Source of the DNA: Lactobacillus sp. ESL0679
GTDB taxonomy: Bacteria; Bacillota; Bacilli; Lactobacillales; Lactobacillaceae
Assembly: GCF_029433515.1 (NCBI RefSeq)
Contig: NZ_JAQTIG010000001.1
Coordinates: 1-64,000 of the forward strand
Direction of reading: 5' to 3'
Length of the DNA: 64,000 bases
The notes under the pieces are model-generated. The model was not told the origin of the DNA, made no database searches, and saw only the letters and a program-made list of their open reading frames with translations. The position numbers and the translations under genes are program-made. Numbering within the stretch: the stretch's first letter is position 1; every line of letters begins with the position of its first letter. This document shows, piece by piece, positions 36,208 through 46,127 of the stretch.

Positions 36208-37257
36208 TCATTCTAGCATACTCTTTGCATACGGTAATTCTAGCGACGGATCAGCATTGAGTGTCATATCAGCAAACTTGCCTTCGTTATACAAATTATA
36301 AGCTGCTGCACCAATCATTGCCGCATTATCGCCGCATAACTTCAGGTCAGGTAAAATTACCTTAGGCCGCATATTTTCTGACAATACTGCAATCTCTTGA
36401 CTCATGCGATCACGTAATCCGTGATTGGCAGCAACCCCGCCGCCCATAATAAAGGTCTTTGGTTGATACTCTTTAATTGCCCTAATAGTTTTGTGTGCCA
36501 ACACATCAACAACAGCAGCTTGGAAGCTGGCCGCTAAATCATACTTGTTCAATTCTTGGTGAATCTGGTCAGCATGATGACAGGTATTAATAAAGGCACT
36601 CTTTAGGCCAGAAAATGAAAAGTCATAATCGGTATCTTCCATCATTGCCCGTGGGAAATTGAATGTGTCCTGACCCTGATGTGCCCAATCATCAATGGTT
36701 TTACCAGCCGGATATTGCACGCCGAGAACCCGACCAATCTTGTCATAGGCTTCTCCTGCAGCATCATCACGAGTATCACCCACAATTTCAAAATGAGTTG
36801 GATCCTTCAATAAAACAATTTCGGTATGCCCACCAGAAACTTGCAAGGCAAGAGCAGGATATTCAATCTCATCCGTTAATTGAGCTGCCATAATATGACC
36901 CATGATATGATCAACACCGATTAAGGGAATTCCCGTCGCCATTGATGCTGCCTTAGCCGCACTAACACCGATTAAGAGTGCGCCAACAAGTCCGGGACCA
37001 TAAGTTACAGCAATGGCATCAATATCATTCCAACTTGCATTCGCCTGCGCCAATGCCTCTTTGGTAATTTGGCTAATCACCTCAATATGATGGCGACTGG
37101 CAACCTCGGGAACTACCCCACCGAAACGTTGATGACTCTTAATTTGCGTTGCCACAATCAAACTCTCAATTTTACGACCGTTTTTGATAACCGCCGTCGA
37201 AGTTTCATCACAGGAACTCTCATAAGCTAAAATTCGAATATCTTTTTGTTTGCTCAA
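36208..37257 (-). CDS. tsaD: tRNA t6A37 threonylcarbamoyltransferase TsaD
   Basis: The 349-residue protein has the ASKHA-kinase-like pattern of the family: [13 protein letters not shown] near the N terminus, [13 protein letters not shown] with metal-binding histidines, [38 protein letters not shown] and [14 protein letters not shown]. With TsaB it transfers threonylcarbamoyl to A37 of ANN-decoding tRNAs. It overlaps rimI by 4 bases and ends the tsaB-rimI-tsaD operon. Confidence 0.96.
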   Translation of the reverse strand: MSKQKDIRILAYESSCDETSTAVIKNGRKIESLIVATQIKSHQRFGGVVPEVASRHHIEVISQITKEALAQANASWNDIDAIAVTYGPGLVGALLIGVSAAKAASMATGIPLIGVDHIMGHIMAAQLTDEIEYPALALQVSGGHTEIVLLKDPTHFEIVGDTRDDAAGEAYDKIGRVLGVQYPAGKTIDDWAHQGQDTFNFPRAMMEDTDYDFSFSGLKSAFINTCHHADQIHQELNKYDLAASFQAAVVDVLAHKTIRAIKEYQPKTFIMGGGVAANHGLRDRMSQEIAVLSENMRPKVILPDLKLCGDNAAMIGAAAYNLYNEGKFADMTLNADPSLELPYAKSMLE

Positions 37258-37829
37258 AACTTAATCCCTTTCTTATCTTGTTTTTGTGTTAATTTCAGCA
37301 CCATATTTAAGCCATCTGTCTGCGTTTCTTGATAATAATTTGGTCGTACAAAAGTTGTACTGAAGCCTAACTGGCAGTACAGCTTTTGCGCTACCAAGTT
37401 ATCTACCCGAACTTCGAGACTGACATATTCGCAGCCCCACTTTTGTGCCAATTCAATCATTATCTGCATTAAACGTGTGCCTAAGCCCTGACCCTGCCAA
37501 TTAGGCGCAACCGCCAAGTTAGTTATGTGTCCTTCAAGCTTGTTAATGCGCACACCGGCATAAGCGATCAAGGTTGAAGATTGATAAACGACTAAATATA
37601 GCAGGTTGGGCTTGGCCAATTCTGATTGAAACACCTCCGCATTCCACGGCGTTTCCCCATCATAAGCCTGAGTTTCAAGCAGCAGCATATTAGAAATATC
37701 ATCAGGCTTTGCTCGCATAACTTGAACAGTCTGACCAGCAACGACAAACACAAATGGCTGAAATTCTACCTTAAGTGGCTGTTTTTTAAAATGAGAAAAA
37801 TAATTATGCTGCTTAAACTTCTTCCACAT
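37254..37829 (-). CDS. rimI: GNAT acetyltransferase, RimI-like
   Basis: I take the ATG at 37829 (MWKKFKQHN), giving 191 residues; the frame extends to a TTG at 37847 inside tsaB. The GNAT core begins near residue 45 ([16 protein letters not shown]) and has the acetyl-CoA loop [17 protein letters not shown] and the [15 protein letters not shown] motif typical of RimI. It would acetylate the N terminus of a ribosomal or other protein. It overlaps tsaB by 17 bases and tsaD by 4, showing tight coupling. Confidence 0.87.
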   Translation of the reverse strand: MWKKFKQHNYFSHFKKQPLKVEFQPFVFVVAGQTVQVMRAKPDDISNMLLLETQAYDGETPWNAEVFQSELAKPNLLYLVVYQSSTLIAYAGVRINKLEGHITNLAVAPNWQGQGLGTRLMQIMIELAQKWGCEYVSLEVRVDNLVAQKLYCQLGFSTTFVRPNYYQETQTDGLNMVLKLTQKQDKKGIKF

Positions 37830-38553
37830 AATTACTGTCTGGCTCAAACGGTTTGCCCGTCTTCTTATGCCAATCGACCTCTGCCTGCGTCCGCCGCAAA
37901 TAATTTGGCAGTAATTGGTCGGGATCTGTTAGTGTTGCTGCTACTGCTAACTTACCAATCAAGCCAGCGTGAATGACATTTTGGTCATCAGTACCGTAAC
38001 TAAATGGTACACCCAGTGCCTTAATTAACTCTTCTTGCTTAGTAAAGCCAGACCCAACAAAAATAATTTTATTAAGCGGCTTAACAGCCAAATAATCCTT
38101 AACTGCTTCAAGCAAAGCCGAAATATGATAGTGACCGTCAGCCAGTACATTAACTGGTTGACCGCCTTCATTAACATAACCACCGGCAAAGTAATTATCG
38201 TTGCGGGCATCAATTCCTGCGACAATCAACGTATCTTTATCATTAACACTGGCAGCTAAAGCCTGCAAAGTCGAAATGCCAACAACATCTTTATTTAAAA
38301 TGCTAGCAAACATCTTAACCGTGGTAATGCCAATCCGCAATCCCGTATAAGAACCCGGTCCAATCGCAACAGCAAAGCGATCAATATCTTTTAATTGCAA
38401 ATTGTTTTCTTGCAAAATTTCATTAATTAACGGATCAAGATGCTCACTATGATTGCGCTCATCCTGCTCACTTTTTTCAATAATAACTGATTGGCCGTCA
38501 TTTAAGGCTACACTCAAGTGATTGGTGGCCGTTGATACACTTAAAATTTTCAT
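37813..38553 (-). CDS. tsaB: tRNA t6A biosynthesis protein TsaB
   Basis: The 246-residue protein has the truncated ASKHA fold of TsaB: MKILSVSTATNHLSVAL at the N terminus, NHSEHLDPLINEIL, and AVAIGPGSYTGLRIGITTVKMFA. It has lost the catalytic residues of TsaD and acts as its partner. It is first in the tsaB-rimI-tsaD operon, the common Firmicutes order, beginning about 30 bases after folT. Confidence 0.94.
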   Translation of the reverse strand: MKILSVSTATNHLSVALNDGQSVIIEKSEQDERNHSEHLDPLINEILQENNLQLKDIDRFAVAIGPGSYTGLRIGITTVKMFASILNKDVVGISTLQALAASVNDKDTLIVAGIDARNDNYFAGGYVNEGGQPVNVLADGHYHISALLEAVKDYLAVKPLNKIIFVGSGFTKQEELIKALGVPFSYGTDDQNVIHAGLIGKLAVAATLTDPDQLLPNYLRRTQAEVDWHKKTGKPFEPDSNYVEEV

Positions 38554-38582
38554 TTCAAATTACTTTTCCCTTTTTAAAAAAT

Positions 38583-39101
38583 CTACCTTTTTATTTTAAC
38601 ACGAGAAAGGGCCTGCAAAACAAAGTAGATAACAAACATTTGCACCCAAGGAGTGATTAACTCTTTAGGTAGCCTTTGAACTAGTGCCGCATTAAAGTTT
38701 AGACTATACAAAATGTGTACCCACAGCGTATTTAAGCCAAGATTAACAATGATCGTAACTAGCAGAGTGGCTAAAATAATCCGCCAAATTTTAACTGGTC
38801 GATGATAAAAAAGTAGTCCGTAAATTAGTGGCCCGACCATTGCGCTGATTGTAAAACCAATGAAAAAGCCACCTTGATTACCAAAAATCGCAGAAGAAGC
38901 CAAATCACCAATCGCGCCGCCAACACTTCCCCATATGGGGCCAAAAATAAAGCCGAGCATCACGCTGCCGATAAAATCTAGACTGACGTGAACAACTGCT
39001 GTACCAATACTAAAGCGATGCAAAATTATTTTGATTGCAATTACGACACCAAGCAAGATTAAATCACGCAGTTCTAGTTTCAGGGCATTTTTTGAAATCA
39101 T
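38583..39101 (-). CDS. folT: folate-type ECF transporter substrate-binding component
   Basis: The ATG at 39101 is preceded by AGGGGAAG; a GTG three codons earlier overlaps that site. The 172-residue membrane protein has six helices and the S-component pattern of FolT: LELRDLILLGVVIAIKIILHRFSIG, GFIFGPIWGSVGGAIGDLAS and a C-terminal RLPKELITPWVQMFVIYFVLQ. It would capture folate and couple to the shared EcfAA'T module, encoded elsewhere. The call to folate rather than another vitamin rests on overall pattern. Confidence 0.85.
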   Translation of the reverse strand: MISKNALKLELRDLILLGVVIAIKIILHRFSIGTAVVHVSLDFIGSVMLGFIFGPIWGSVGGAIGDLASSAIFGNQGGFFIGFTISAMVGPLIYGLLFYHRPVKIWRIILATLLVTIIVNLGLNTLWVHILYSLNFNAALVQRLPKELITPWVQMFVIYFVLQALSRVKIKR

Positions 39102-39121
39102 AGCCAACACTTCCCCTCATT

Positions 39122-39149
39122 AAAAAAGCATGACGACCAGTCATGCTCA
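39122..39149 (-). terminator. terminator after the thioesterase gene
   Basis: GCATGAC / GTCATGC stem with a 5-base loop and T6 on the minus strand. Confidence 0.8.
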
Positions 39150-39158
39150 ATAATTATA

Positions 39159-39896
39159 TTATATTTTGCGCCAAGTTAGTTCACAAACGGCTCTAGGTTT
39201 GTTTTCCTCATCCTCGATTACATGATAAGACTTAACATCTTGACCATCGTCCTCCACCTTGACTAAGGCAAATGCTTCCTGACCGTACGTTACTTCCTGA
39301 TTGAACTTGATGTCAATACTCTGAACGAGATGTTTTTGTAAAAAGTCCCGATCTAAAGTATCAATAAACCAGCTAAAGTAATGGCCATTGGTCATGTGGT
39401 GGTTGGTATCTAAGTCGTCGTAGCGAACACGGTACTGGCGTTTAGTTTGATATTCAATCTGTGGTCGCAAGCGCGGGAAGCGAGGCAGCTTCTTCAATAA
39501 CGGAATACCCAAATCGACCATCATTTGTTCATCCGTTGACACCATTTTGCGCTTTTTCAAGTCAAACAAGACCCACTCACTCTTGACGGTAATGAGCACA
39601 TTACCTTGCTCATCAACAAAATTAAAGTCCCGATACTCCAAAAAGCGATTATAACCAACAGCATCAGTAGTTACCGTAATCTTATCATTAGGTTGCGGCA
39701 AAAATTGAACATCAATATGGTATTGGGTAACAACCCAGCCTAAACCACGTTCAGTCAGAGAATTGGTGCTTGCCTCGCCACTACTCAGCTGGTGCTCGGA
39801 AACACTCATCATCAAGTCAACCATTGCTTGCAGCTTTAAATGCTTATTTTCATCACATTCATAAAATTCAATTCGTTTTTGTTCACTATATTTCAT
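39159..39896 (-). CDS. acyl-ACP thioesterase (FatA-like)
   Basis: The 245-residue protein is a double hotdog: an N-terminal repeat starting KRIEFYECDENKHLKLQAMVDLMMSVSEHQL and a second repeat with the catalytic-type YDDLDTNHHMTNGHYFSWFIDTL. Acyl-ACP thioesterases release fatty acids from the carrier protein. The start ATG at 39896 shares its last base with the end of rsmI, so it is the last gene of the dnaX-to-rsmI chain. Confidence 0.88.
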   Translation of the reverse strand: MKYSEQKRIEFYECDENKHLKLQAMVDLMMSVSEHQLSSGEASTNSLTERGLGWVVTQYHIDVQFLPQPNDKITVTTDAVGYNRFLEYRDFNFVDEQGNVLITVKSEWVLFDLKKRKMVSTDEQMMVDLGIPLLKKLPRFPRLRPQIEYQTKRQYRVRYDDLDTNHHMTNGHYFSWFIDTLDRDFLQKHLVQSIDIKFNQEVTYGQEAFALVKVEDDGQDVKSYHVIEDEENKPRAVCELTWRKI

Positions 39897-40759
39897 TAAT
39901 TGCCTCTATTTTGGTGATATTGATCATAAAGTTCATTTTTCGAAACATTATTCAGCTGAGCCACTTTTTTAATGGCAGACTTTTTGCTTTCACCCTGCAT
40001 CACTTGCTCATCGACCAGCTTAATTAACTCTGGCCACGTCAGTTTTTTAGTTTTAGCTGTACTTGGTGATACCAGCATGACAAATTCGCCCCGAGGTGCA
40101 TTTTCAGCAAAGTACTCATTTAGTTCAGCAACCGTCCCCCGAACAAATTCTTCGTGAATTTTGGTTAATTCACGGGCAGCCACAATCTGCCTATCGGGTG
40201 CAAACACCGTCGCCATGTTTTTCAACGTTTTAACAAGCCGATGTGGTGCTTCATAAAAAATTGAAGTCGCATGGGCTGCAGCCATTTCCTCAAAATATGG
40301 TTTTTGTTCTCCAGCCTTGCGTGGCAAAAAGCCGTAATAGGTGAATGGTTGGGCATCAAACCCAGATGCAATTAGCGCTGTTGTAAACGCCGATGGTCCT
40401 GGCAACGGGACGACCGGAATATTATTTTTGATACATTCTTGGACCAAAATGTAGCCGGGATCAGAAATGACGGGCATCCCCGCATCACTAATTTCCGCAA
40501 TTACCGCCCCATTTTGCATTAATTGAACTAATTCAGGGGCGCGCTGCTTGGAATTATATTTATGAAAGGACAACATGTGATTGTGCACACCAATTTTTTC
40601 TAATAAAATGCCACTAGTCCTCGTATCTTCTGCCGCAATATAGTCCGCATCTGTTAATACTTTTTTAGCCCGAATTGTAATATCTTCCAGGTTACCAATC
40701 GGTGTTGGTACCAAGTAAAGCTTACCTTTATCATCTGCATAACTACTTTGCCGCTGCAT
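39896..40759 (-). CDS. rsmI: 16S rRNA (cytidine1402-2'-O)-methyltransferase RsmI
   Basis: The 287-residue protein starts with the family signature LYLVPTPIGNLEDITIRAKKVLTDADYIAAEDTRTSG, has the SAM-site segment ISDAGMPVISDPGYILV and GPSAFTTALIASG, and a C-terminal helical extension (DEQVMQGESKKSAIKKVAQLNNVSKNELYDQYHQ) usual in Firmicutes. It methylates the ribose of C1402 in the decoding centre. It lies 12 bases after yabA. Confidence 0.95.
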   Translation of the reverse strand: MQRQSSYADDKGKLYLVPTPIGNLEDITIRAKKVLTDADYIAAEDTRTSGILLEKIGVHNHMLSFHKYNSKQRAPELVQLMQNGAVIAEISDAGMPVISDPGYILVQECIKNNIPVVPLPGPSAFTTALIASGFDAQPFTYYGFLPRKAGEQKPYFEEMAAAHATSIFYEAPHRLVKTLKNMATVFAPDRQIVAARELTKIHEEFVRGTVAELNEYFAENAPRGEFVMLVSPSTAKTKKLTWPELIKLVDEQVMQGESKKSAIKKVAQLNNVSKNELYDQYHQNRGN

Positions 40760-40771
40760 TATATCCGTCCT

Positions 40772-41122
40772 TTAACGTACTTTCTTTTTCTTCTTTTCGC
40801 CAAAATTATCAAGAATATCTAAACAAAACATGCAGTCAGAGCTCGGATCGCGATGTGAGCCGTAATACATGTTGCAAATATGATAACCCGAGTTATAAAT
40901 CTGCCGTAAAGATTCCAAGCCGCTTTGCGTCTTAATGGTGCCATTATGCGCATTCGCGTTTGTCATTTTGTCCATTTTCTCGCGTAAAAGCTGATTTTCA
41001 ACCTTTAACTCGGTATTTTCCTTGAGTGTATCTAAAATATCATTTTCCAGGCTCTCGATTGTCTTGGTCATATTCATCATCGAATCGTGAAGCTGTTGTA
41101 ACTTTGAATAAGAATCCACCAT
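40772..41122 (-). CDS. yabA: DNA replication-initiation control protein YabA
   Basis: The ATG at 41122 (MVDSYSKLQQL) has AGGTGG upstream. The 116-residue protein has an N-terminal coiled coil (leucine-rich, residues 5-65) that tetramerises and a C-terminal zinc site in HICNMYYGSHRDPSSDCMFC. YabA restrains DnaA and binds the DNA clamp. It overlaps the end of holB only if the upstream frame is used. The neighbours are the standard ones for this gene. Confidence 0.93.
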   Translation of the reverse strand: MVDSYSKLQQLHDSMMNMTKTIESLENDILDTLKENTELKVENQLLREKMDKMTNANAHNGTIKTQSGLESLRQIYNSGYHICNMYYGSHRDPSSDCMFCLDILDNFGEKKKKKVR

Positions 41123-41130
41123 CAAACCAC

Positions 41131-41997
41131 CTACCGTTTCCACTGCAAAGCCAGATAATCCAATAAGTTGCGAAAATTAACATTACTATAACGCATTTTG
41201 TCAATTTCTAATAAATTTTTGAGCATTGCTGCCCCTGCCTGCTGATCTTTACTATTTAACTCTGTCTGCGCCATCTGCTTCAACATTAGCCAGACATAAT
41301 CCTGAGCAATTTTACTTTTAGCCAAGTCTGCCAATTGGTGCGCACTAATGATTGATAAGAGATCGTATTCTAGCATTTCCTGATAAAAATATTTAATTGC
41401 TTGGTCCAACTTGCGCGTATCGCCAAGCTCAAGAATTTGGTCTTTAGTAAAGCCATTCTGAACTAAAAATGCGGTTTTACCATCAGCTTGTTCGTCAGAC
41501 ACAAAATTAATAATTTGCGTTCTGGAACGCACCGTTGGCAAAATCTGGTCCACATTATTGGTAACCAAAATCGTCACAACGGGAGCAATTGGTTCTTCCA
41601 ACAGATTAAGCAAAGCATTGGCCGCTGGCAGCGTTAATTTTTGCGCTTCATTAATAATGAAAAAGCGGCGACTACTCTGAACCGGACTTTTGGCTAATTC
41701 TTCCTTTAATGGCCGGATTTGGTCAATGCCTAAACTTTGCTTACCAGCCGTTGTTACCAGCAAGACATCAGGATGGTTCCCCGAAATAATCTGCCGGCAA
41801 TTTTGGCAAGTTCCATCAGGTCGCTGTTCACTTTGGCCAGTACAATTAAACAAGCAAGCAAGCCAATATGCCGTATTTACGGCCTCATCTTCATCACGGT
41901 CAACAAACAAATAACTATGCGCTAACTGCTTCTGCTCAAAGGCGCGTCTTAAAAAGGCTGCCTCGCTAGCACCCTTCTGGGTAAGATCAATAACCAT
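41131..41997 (-). CDS. holB: DNA polymerase III delta-prime subunit
   Basis: The 288-residue AAA+ clamp-loader subunit has the FEQKQLAHSYLFV start, a cysteine cluster with CTGQSEQRPDGTCQNC, RRFFIINEAQKLTLPAANALLNLLEEP and the SRTQ arginine-finger region. As usual for delta-prime, the P-loop is degenerate (VDRDEDEAV), so it does not bind ATP. The ATG at 41997 overlaps the yaaQ stop by one base. Confidence 0.92.
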   Translation of the reverse strand: MVIDLTQKGASEAAFLRRAFEQKQLAHSYLFVDRDEDEAVNTAYWLACLFNCTGQSEQRPDGTCQNCRQIISGNHPDVLLVTTAGKQSLGIDQIRPLKEELAKSPVQSSRRFFIINEAQKLTLPAANALLNLLEEPIAPVVTILVTNNVDQILPTVRSRTQIINFVSDEQADGKTAFLVQNGFTKDQILELGDTRKLDQAIKYFYQEMLEYDLLSIISAHQLADLAKSKIAQDYVWLMLKQMAQTELNSKDQQAGAAMLKNLLEIDKMRYSNVNFRNLLDYLALQWKR

Positions 41998-42323
41998 TAA
42001 AACTGCTTAAACGCTTCTACTGGCAAAACGAAACAGGTTGCGCCGCCAACAGTAATCTTAATTGGCTGGCTGTTCATGTCAAAGCCAGTCACTACCATAT
42101 TGGAGTTCATATATTCCTCGCGTGCCTTGGATTCTTCTTTAATGATCTGCAAAACTTCTTTTACATGGTCATCATCAATCCCAATAAGGAACGTGGTATT
42201 TCCTTGGCTTAAAAAGCCACCAGTTGTAGCTAATTTAGTCGCACGGATATTTTCTTTAACAAAAGTGTGCTGCAGTCGATTAGCATCTTCTTTTTGCACA
42301 ATTGCGATTATTAACTTCATCAA
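41997..42323 (-). CDS. PII-like cyclic-di-AMP receptor (DarA/PstA, YaaQ family)
   Basis: The 108-residue protein begins MMKLIIAIVQKEDANRLQHTFVKENIRATKLATTGGFLSQGNTTFLIGID; the TTGGFLSQGN loop and the IEEESKAREEYMN-like region match the DarA/PstA family, which binds c-di-AMP as a trimer. Either of the first two methionines could be used. The position between tmk and holB is conserved in Firmicutes. Confidence 0.93.
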   Translation of the reverse strand: MMKLIIAIVQKEDANRLQHTFVKENIRATKLATTGGFLSQGNTTFLIGIDDDHVKEVLQIIKEESKAREEYMNSNMVVTGFDMNSQPIKITVGGATCFVLPVEAFKQF

Positions 42324-42325
42324 AA

Positions 42326-42973
42326 TCAGTCCTTTAGCAATTCTTTTGGTAAACGGTTTGCAATAATTTTAACACAATCTGATACTACTTGACTAAGAGG
42401 TCTATCAGCATTAACAACCGTAATTCGGTCAGAATACTGCTCATTAACCCACTGATAACCCTGATAAACTTTTTGGTGAAAAGTTAGTTTTTCTTGTTCC
42501 AAGCGGTCTTCTTGTCCGCCGTGGTCTTTGGCAATTCGCGCTAAGCCCACCTCAGGCTTCACATCTAAGAAAATTGTCAGGTCGGGTTCAATGCCGCTCG
42601 TTGCAAAATCATTAATTGCCTTAACAGCTGCAATTCCCAAATCTCGTCCGACACCTTGATAAGCTAATGAACTATCAACAAAACGATCAGAAAAGACAAC
42701 CTCGCCCCTTTTTAACGCAGGGATAATTGTTTCTGCCATATGTTGACTTCGTGAAGCTGCATAAAGTAAGGCTTCAGTCTTGGCGCTCATCGCGGTATTG
42801 GCCGGATCCAAAATAAACTGGCGAATTTGTTCCGCTATTTTCGATCCACCGGGTTCACGAGTCACAAGATATTGTGCCGCTAGCTTAGGAACGATTTGCC
42901 CAACAACTTGTTCTAAAACGGTACTTTTTCCGGACCCATCTGGCCCCTCAAAACTAATAAAAAAACTTTTCAT
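42326..42973 (-). CDS. tmk: thymidylate kinase
   Basis: The ATG at 42973 ([10 protein letters not shown]) lies 4 bases after GGAGAG; another ATG four codons upstream lies inside that ribosome site. The 215-residue protein has P-loop [10 protein letters not shown], the DR-x motif [14 protein letters not shown] and the lid-region [16 protein letters not shown]. It phosphorylates dTMP to dTDP. It begins about 40 bases downstream of the terminator that follows yaaL. Confidence 0.95.
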   Translation of the reverse strand: MKSFFISFEGPDGSGKSTVLEQVVGQIVPKLAAQYLVTREPGGSKIAEQIRQFILDPANTAMSAKTEALLYAASRSQHMAETIIPALKRGEVVFSDRFVDSSLAYQGVGRDLGIAAVKAINDFATSGIEPDLTIFLDVKPEVGLARIAKDHGGQEDRLEQEKLTFHQKVYQGYQWVNEQYSDRITVVNADRPLSQVVSDCVKIIANRLPKELLKD

Positions 42974-43049
42974 AAAACTCTCCATGTCTCTATTTTACAG
43001 AAGTTCTTCCTATATTAACACCCCAACGTACTTTTAATTTTCACAAAAA

Positions 43050-43078
43050 TAAAAAAGCCTACACTGGTAGACTTTTTA
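43050..43078 (-). terminator. terminator after yaaL
   Basis: AAAAAGTCTAC / GTAGGCTTTTT pairs around a 4-base loop with T6 on the minus strand. It partly overlaps the yaaL stop codon. Confidence 0.75.
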
Positions 43079-43306
43079 TTCAGAAATGGCATTCGTGTAA
43101 CCACTAAATCTTGTATGTCTGTGGCGTGCCTCATTATACAAAAAGGAATACTTAGCCTGCAAAATTTTGTTAGCAATAATATTGTCGTCCGACATATCAA
43201 GCGTTGTCGGATCCAAGCTTTTCTGCACGGCCATTTCATCCTGCAACTTTTCAATCACGTCAACTAACTTATCGTCGCCCATTTGTTTAACTTTAGTTCG
43301 TGCCAT
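43076..43306 (-). CDS. YaaL/DUF2508 family protein
   Basis: The 76-residue, charged, helical protein ([22 protein letters not shown] ... LYNEARHRHTRFSGYTNAISE) matches the small protein encoded after recR in many Firmicutes (YaaL, DUF2508). The YNEARHR segment is its most distinctive part. Function unknown. The start overlaps the recR stop by one base. Confidence 0.85.
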   Translation of the reverse strand: MARTKVKQMGDDKLVDVIEKLQDEMAVQKSLDPTTLDMSDDNIIANKILQAKYSFLYNEARHRHTRFSGYTNAISE

Positions 43307-43905
43307 TAGATTGATGTTCTCCCTTGGACTGCTCGTTTTAAGGTAATTGAATTAGCGTACTCAATGTCGCTGCCGACTGCCAATCCAGCTGCTAGCCGTG
43401 TTACCTTAATCCCCGCTGGTTTAATCAACTTGCTAATGTACATCGCCGTTGACTCACCTTCTGGAGTTGAGTTTAATGCTAAAATTACTTCTTTAACACT
43501 ATCCTGCTTTTGCAAGCGGACAATTAGCGACTTAATATTAACTTCTTCTGGGCCAATTCCATCCATTGGCGACAAGACACCATGCAGCACGTGATAAAGG
43601 CCATTATACTCGCCCATTTCTTCAAAAGCCATCACATCTTTAGGCTGCTCAACAACCATAATTGTTGACTGGTCACGCTCGGAATTAGAACAGATTGAGC
43701 ACGGATCTTGCTCAGTAATATTGCCGCAGATTGAACAACGCCGTAATTTTTCCTTGACGTCTTTCAGGGCTGCACCAAAATCATAAACATCATCATCTGG
43801 CATATCTAAAGTATAAAAAGCCAACCGAGTTGCTGTTTTTTCACCAATACCCGGTAATTTCATATATGAATCAATCAAATGCGCAATCGGTGTTGGATAT
43901 TGCAA
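43306..43905 (-). CDS. recR: recombination mediator RecR
   Basis: The 199-residue protein has the helix-hairpin-helix start ([19 protein letters not shown]), a four-cysteine zinc site ([16 protein letters not shown]) and a Toprim domain ([28 protein letters not shown]). It works with RecO/RecF to load RecA at gaps. It starts directly after ybaB (43906) and is part of the dnaX-ybaB-recR-yaaL operon. Confidence 0.97.
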   Translation of the reverse strand: MQYPTPIAHLIDSYMKLPGIGEKTATRLAFYTLDMPDDDVYDFGAALKDVKEKLRRCSICGNITEQDPCSICSNSERDQSTIMVVEQPKDVMAFEEMGEYNGLYHVLHGVLSPMDGIGPEEVNIKSLIVRLQKQDSVKEVILALNSTPEGESTAMYISKLIKPAGIKVTRLAAGLAVGSDIEYANSITLKRAVQGRTSI

Positions 43906-44244
43906 TTAAATCATGCCCTTCGTGTACTTACCTAAACTCGCTTGGGTGGCTTGGTCAATTGCTGACAAGCCCTTATTAACAGCATCAATGACTAAATCCT
44001 GCAACATATCTGGATCATCAGGATCAATTGCTTCCTTATTAATTGTAATTTCTTTTAACTTGCGATCACCGCTAAAAGTTGCAACAACCAAGTCATCGGC
44101 AGACTTACCCACAAATTCTTGAGCAGTAATTGTTTGTTGTTCCTGCATCATCTGCTCTTGCATTTTCTTGGCTTGCTTCATCATTTGCTGCATGTTCATT
44201 CCACCCATGCCGCCCATTGCACCAAAGTTAGGTCTCTTACTCAT
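43906..44244 (-). CDS. YbaB/EbfC-family nucleoid-associated protein
   Basis: The 112-residue protein has a Met/Gly/Gln-rich start ([27 protein letters not shown]) then the conserved [36 protein letters not shown]. The family binds DNA as a dimer. It lies between dnaX and recR as is nearly universal. Confidence 0.96.
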   Translation of the reverse strand: MSKRPNFGAMGGMGGMNMQQMMKQAKKMQEQMMQEQQTITAQEFVGKSADDLVVATFSGDRKLKEITINKEAIDPDDPDMLQDLVIDAVNKGLSAIDQATQASLGKYTKGMI

Positions 44245-44259
44245 CTTATTCTCCTTAAT

Positions 44260-46068
44260 TTAATCTTTAATATTAACTGCATCGCCAAACAGGTCTTTGG
44301 CCTTCTGAACAACTTCATCATTTGCAGTTTCATTTCCGTCAGCTGGCTCGTGGCTCGCGCCCTCTTTTTTCTTAGCCAGTAACTCTTTACCATGCGTTTG
44401 TAAAAAGTCCTTGCGCACCTTGAGCCAATCCTCATCTGGTACCAAGACAATCTCATAGTCATGCTTGGTGAACTTCGCAATTTCACTGGTTAACTTGGTC
44501 AAAAAGTCATCATCCGCGCTCGCATTTTCAAACCACAAAGTATACTTGCACTTCATCACCACTTGGTCGGGACTAGCTGCGACTGGCTGCAAAACATCAA
44601 GTAACGCCCTTTGAGAGACTGACAAGACTGATTGTAAGTCCGGCCAAATATCTCTCAACGCAATTAAGTCCTGCTTAGTGGCATTTTCTAGCACATGATA
44701 CACTTGCTTACGATTTTGCTCATTAGCACGTTCAGTATTCCGCACGCGTGGCTTTTTCTTAGGCTTGTCAACTGTCGAATTAGCCTGTGCTGCTTTCTTG
44801 ACGGGTGCTGATGCCGAGTCAATATGGTAAAACTGATCACGATTGTTGCTGCGCGGCTGATTAGATAATTTAGAAAATTTTTCGGTTAAATCCACCACTT
44901 GCTTTTTTAAAGCAGTAATTTCAGCCTGTAAATCAGCATCCTTACCAGTAGTTACAGCAGGACTTGAAGCAGTCGGCAAAGCAGCACTTGCCTGCTGCTC
45001 GTTAGTACTTGCAACCAAAAACACTTCCAAAGGAATCTGCTGCTGGTTGGTATAACGCAAATCATTTAATGCATCATTCGCCGCCGCAATCAATTGAAAA
45101 TAACGCTGCGCAGGAATGGCCGCAATCTTTTGCGCAAAATCAGCACTTAAAAAGTTACTCTTGTTTTGTCCATCAGCCTTGACTACTAGCAAGGCATTAG
45201 TTGCCATATCAATCAGTTCGTCCAAAATGTTTTTGGAAGTGGCACCACTTTGTAATTCTGCTTGAGCCAAAGTCAGCGCCTTAGCCGCATCTTTTTCTAA
45301 TAATGCTAGCAAAATCTCTTCGATTTTTTCTTTAGCAGCAAAACCGGTAATCTGCAGTGCATCATCGTAATTAACGGTATCTTTTTCATAGCTAAGCAGT
45401 TGGTCCAAAATGCTCAACGCATCCCGCATCCCGCCGTCAGCGACCTGCGCAATGACAGCTAATGCCTTGTCCTCATACTTAATCTGCTCTTGGTCCAAAA
45501 TATACTTCATCCGCTGCTCAAGATCAGCTTGAGCAATTCGCTTAAAATTATAGCGTTGCGTCCGCGAAATAATTGTGGCTGGTACCTTCTGCAATTCGGT
45601 TGTCGCTAAAATGAAGACAACATGCTCCGGCGGTTCCTCCAAGGTCTTAAGCAAAGCATTAAACGCTCCCATCGACAACATATGAACCTCGTCGATAATG
45701 TAGACCTTGTACTTGCCTTGAGTTGGTGCATATTTAACCTTATCGCGAATTTCACGAATCTCATCGACACCGTTATTCGAAGCGGCATCAATCTCCATAA
45801 TGTCGGGCATTGCACCCTTATCGGCAGCTAAACAATTAGCACATTCATTGCAGGGCTCGCCGTCTTGCAGATTAGTACAGTTCAGAGCTTTGGCAAAAAT
45901 TTTGGCACACGAAGTTTTACCAGTTCCCCGGGGACCGGCAAACAAAAAAGCGTGCGAAATCGTACCGCGCTTAATCGCATTTTTCAAAGTATTCGTAATA
46001 TCTTCTTGGCCAACAACACTATCAAAAGTGCGTGGCCGCCATTTGCGGTATAACGCTTGATAAGCCAT
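44260..46068 (-). CDS. dnaX: DNA polymerase III subunits gamma/tau
   Basis: From the ATG at 46068 (MAYQALYRKWRPRTF) the protein has 602 residues. It shows Walker A GPRGTGKTS, a zinc site with four cysteines (CTNLQDGEPCNECANC), Walker B VYIIDEVHML and the SRTQR arginine finger, then the oligomerisation domain and a C-terminal tau region from about residue 370 that is rich in charged and Ala/Gln residues. It is the ATPase core of the clamp loader. The SRP RNA gene lies upstream, a common arrangement. Confidence 0.95.
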   Translation of the reverse strand: MAYQALYRKWRPRTFDSVVGQEDITNTLKNAIKRGTISHAFLFAGPRGTGKTSCAKIFAKALNCTNLQDGEPCNECANCLAADKGAMPDIMEIDAASNNGVDEIREIRDKVKYAPTQGKYKVYIIDEVHMLSMGAFNALLKTLEEPPEHVVFILATTELQKVPATIISRTQRYNFKRIAQADLEQRMKYILDQEQIKYEDKALAVIAQVADGGMRDALSILDQLLSYEKDTVNYDDALQITGFAAKEKIEEILLALLEKDAAKALTLAQAELQSGATSKNILDELIDMATNALLVVKADGQNKSNFLSADFAQKIAAIPAQRYFQLIAAANDALNDLRYTNQQQIPLEVFLVASTNEQQASAALPTASSPAVTTGKDADLQAEITALKKQVVDLTEKFSKLSNQPRSNNRDQFYHIDSASAPVKKAAQANSTVDKPKKKPRVRNTERANEQNRKQVYHVLENATKQDLIALRDIWPDLQSVLSVSQRALLDVLQPVAASPDQVVMKCKYTLWFENASADDDFLTKLTSEIAKFTKHDYEIVLVPDEDWLKVRKDFLQTHGKELLAKKKEGASHEPADGNETANDEVVQKAKDLFGDAVNIKD

Positions 46069-46087
46069 GTTCATCTTTCTCTAGTAA

Positions 46088-46123
46088 AAAACTCTTAACT
46101 CTTTTAAAGAGTTAAGAGTTTAT
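46088..46123 (-). terminator. terminator of the SRP RNA
   Basis: AAACTCTTAACTCTTT / AAAGAGTTAAGAGTTT forms a long perfect stem, directly 3-prime of the RNA on the minus strand. Confidence 0.85.
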
Positions 46124-46127
46124 TGAT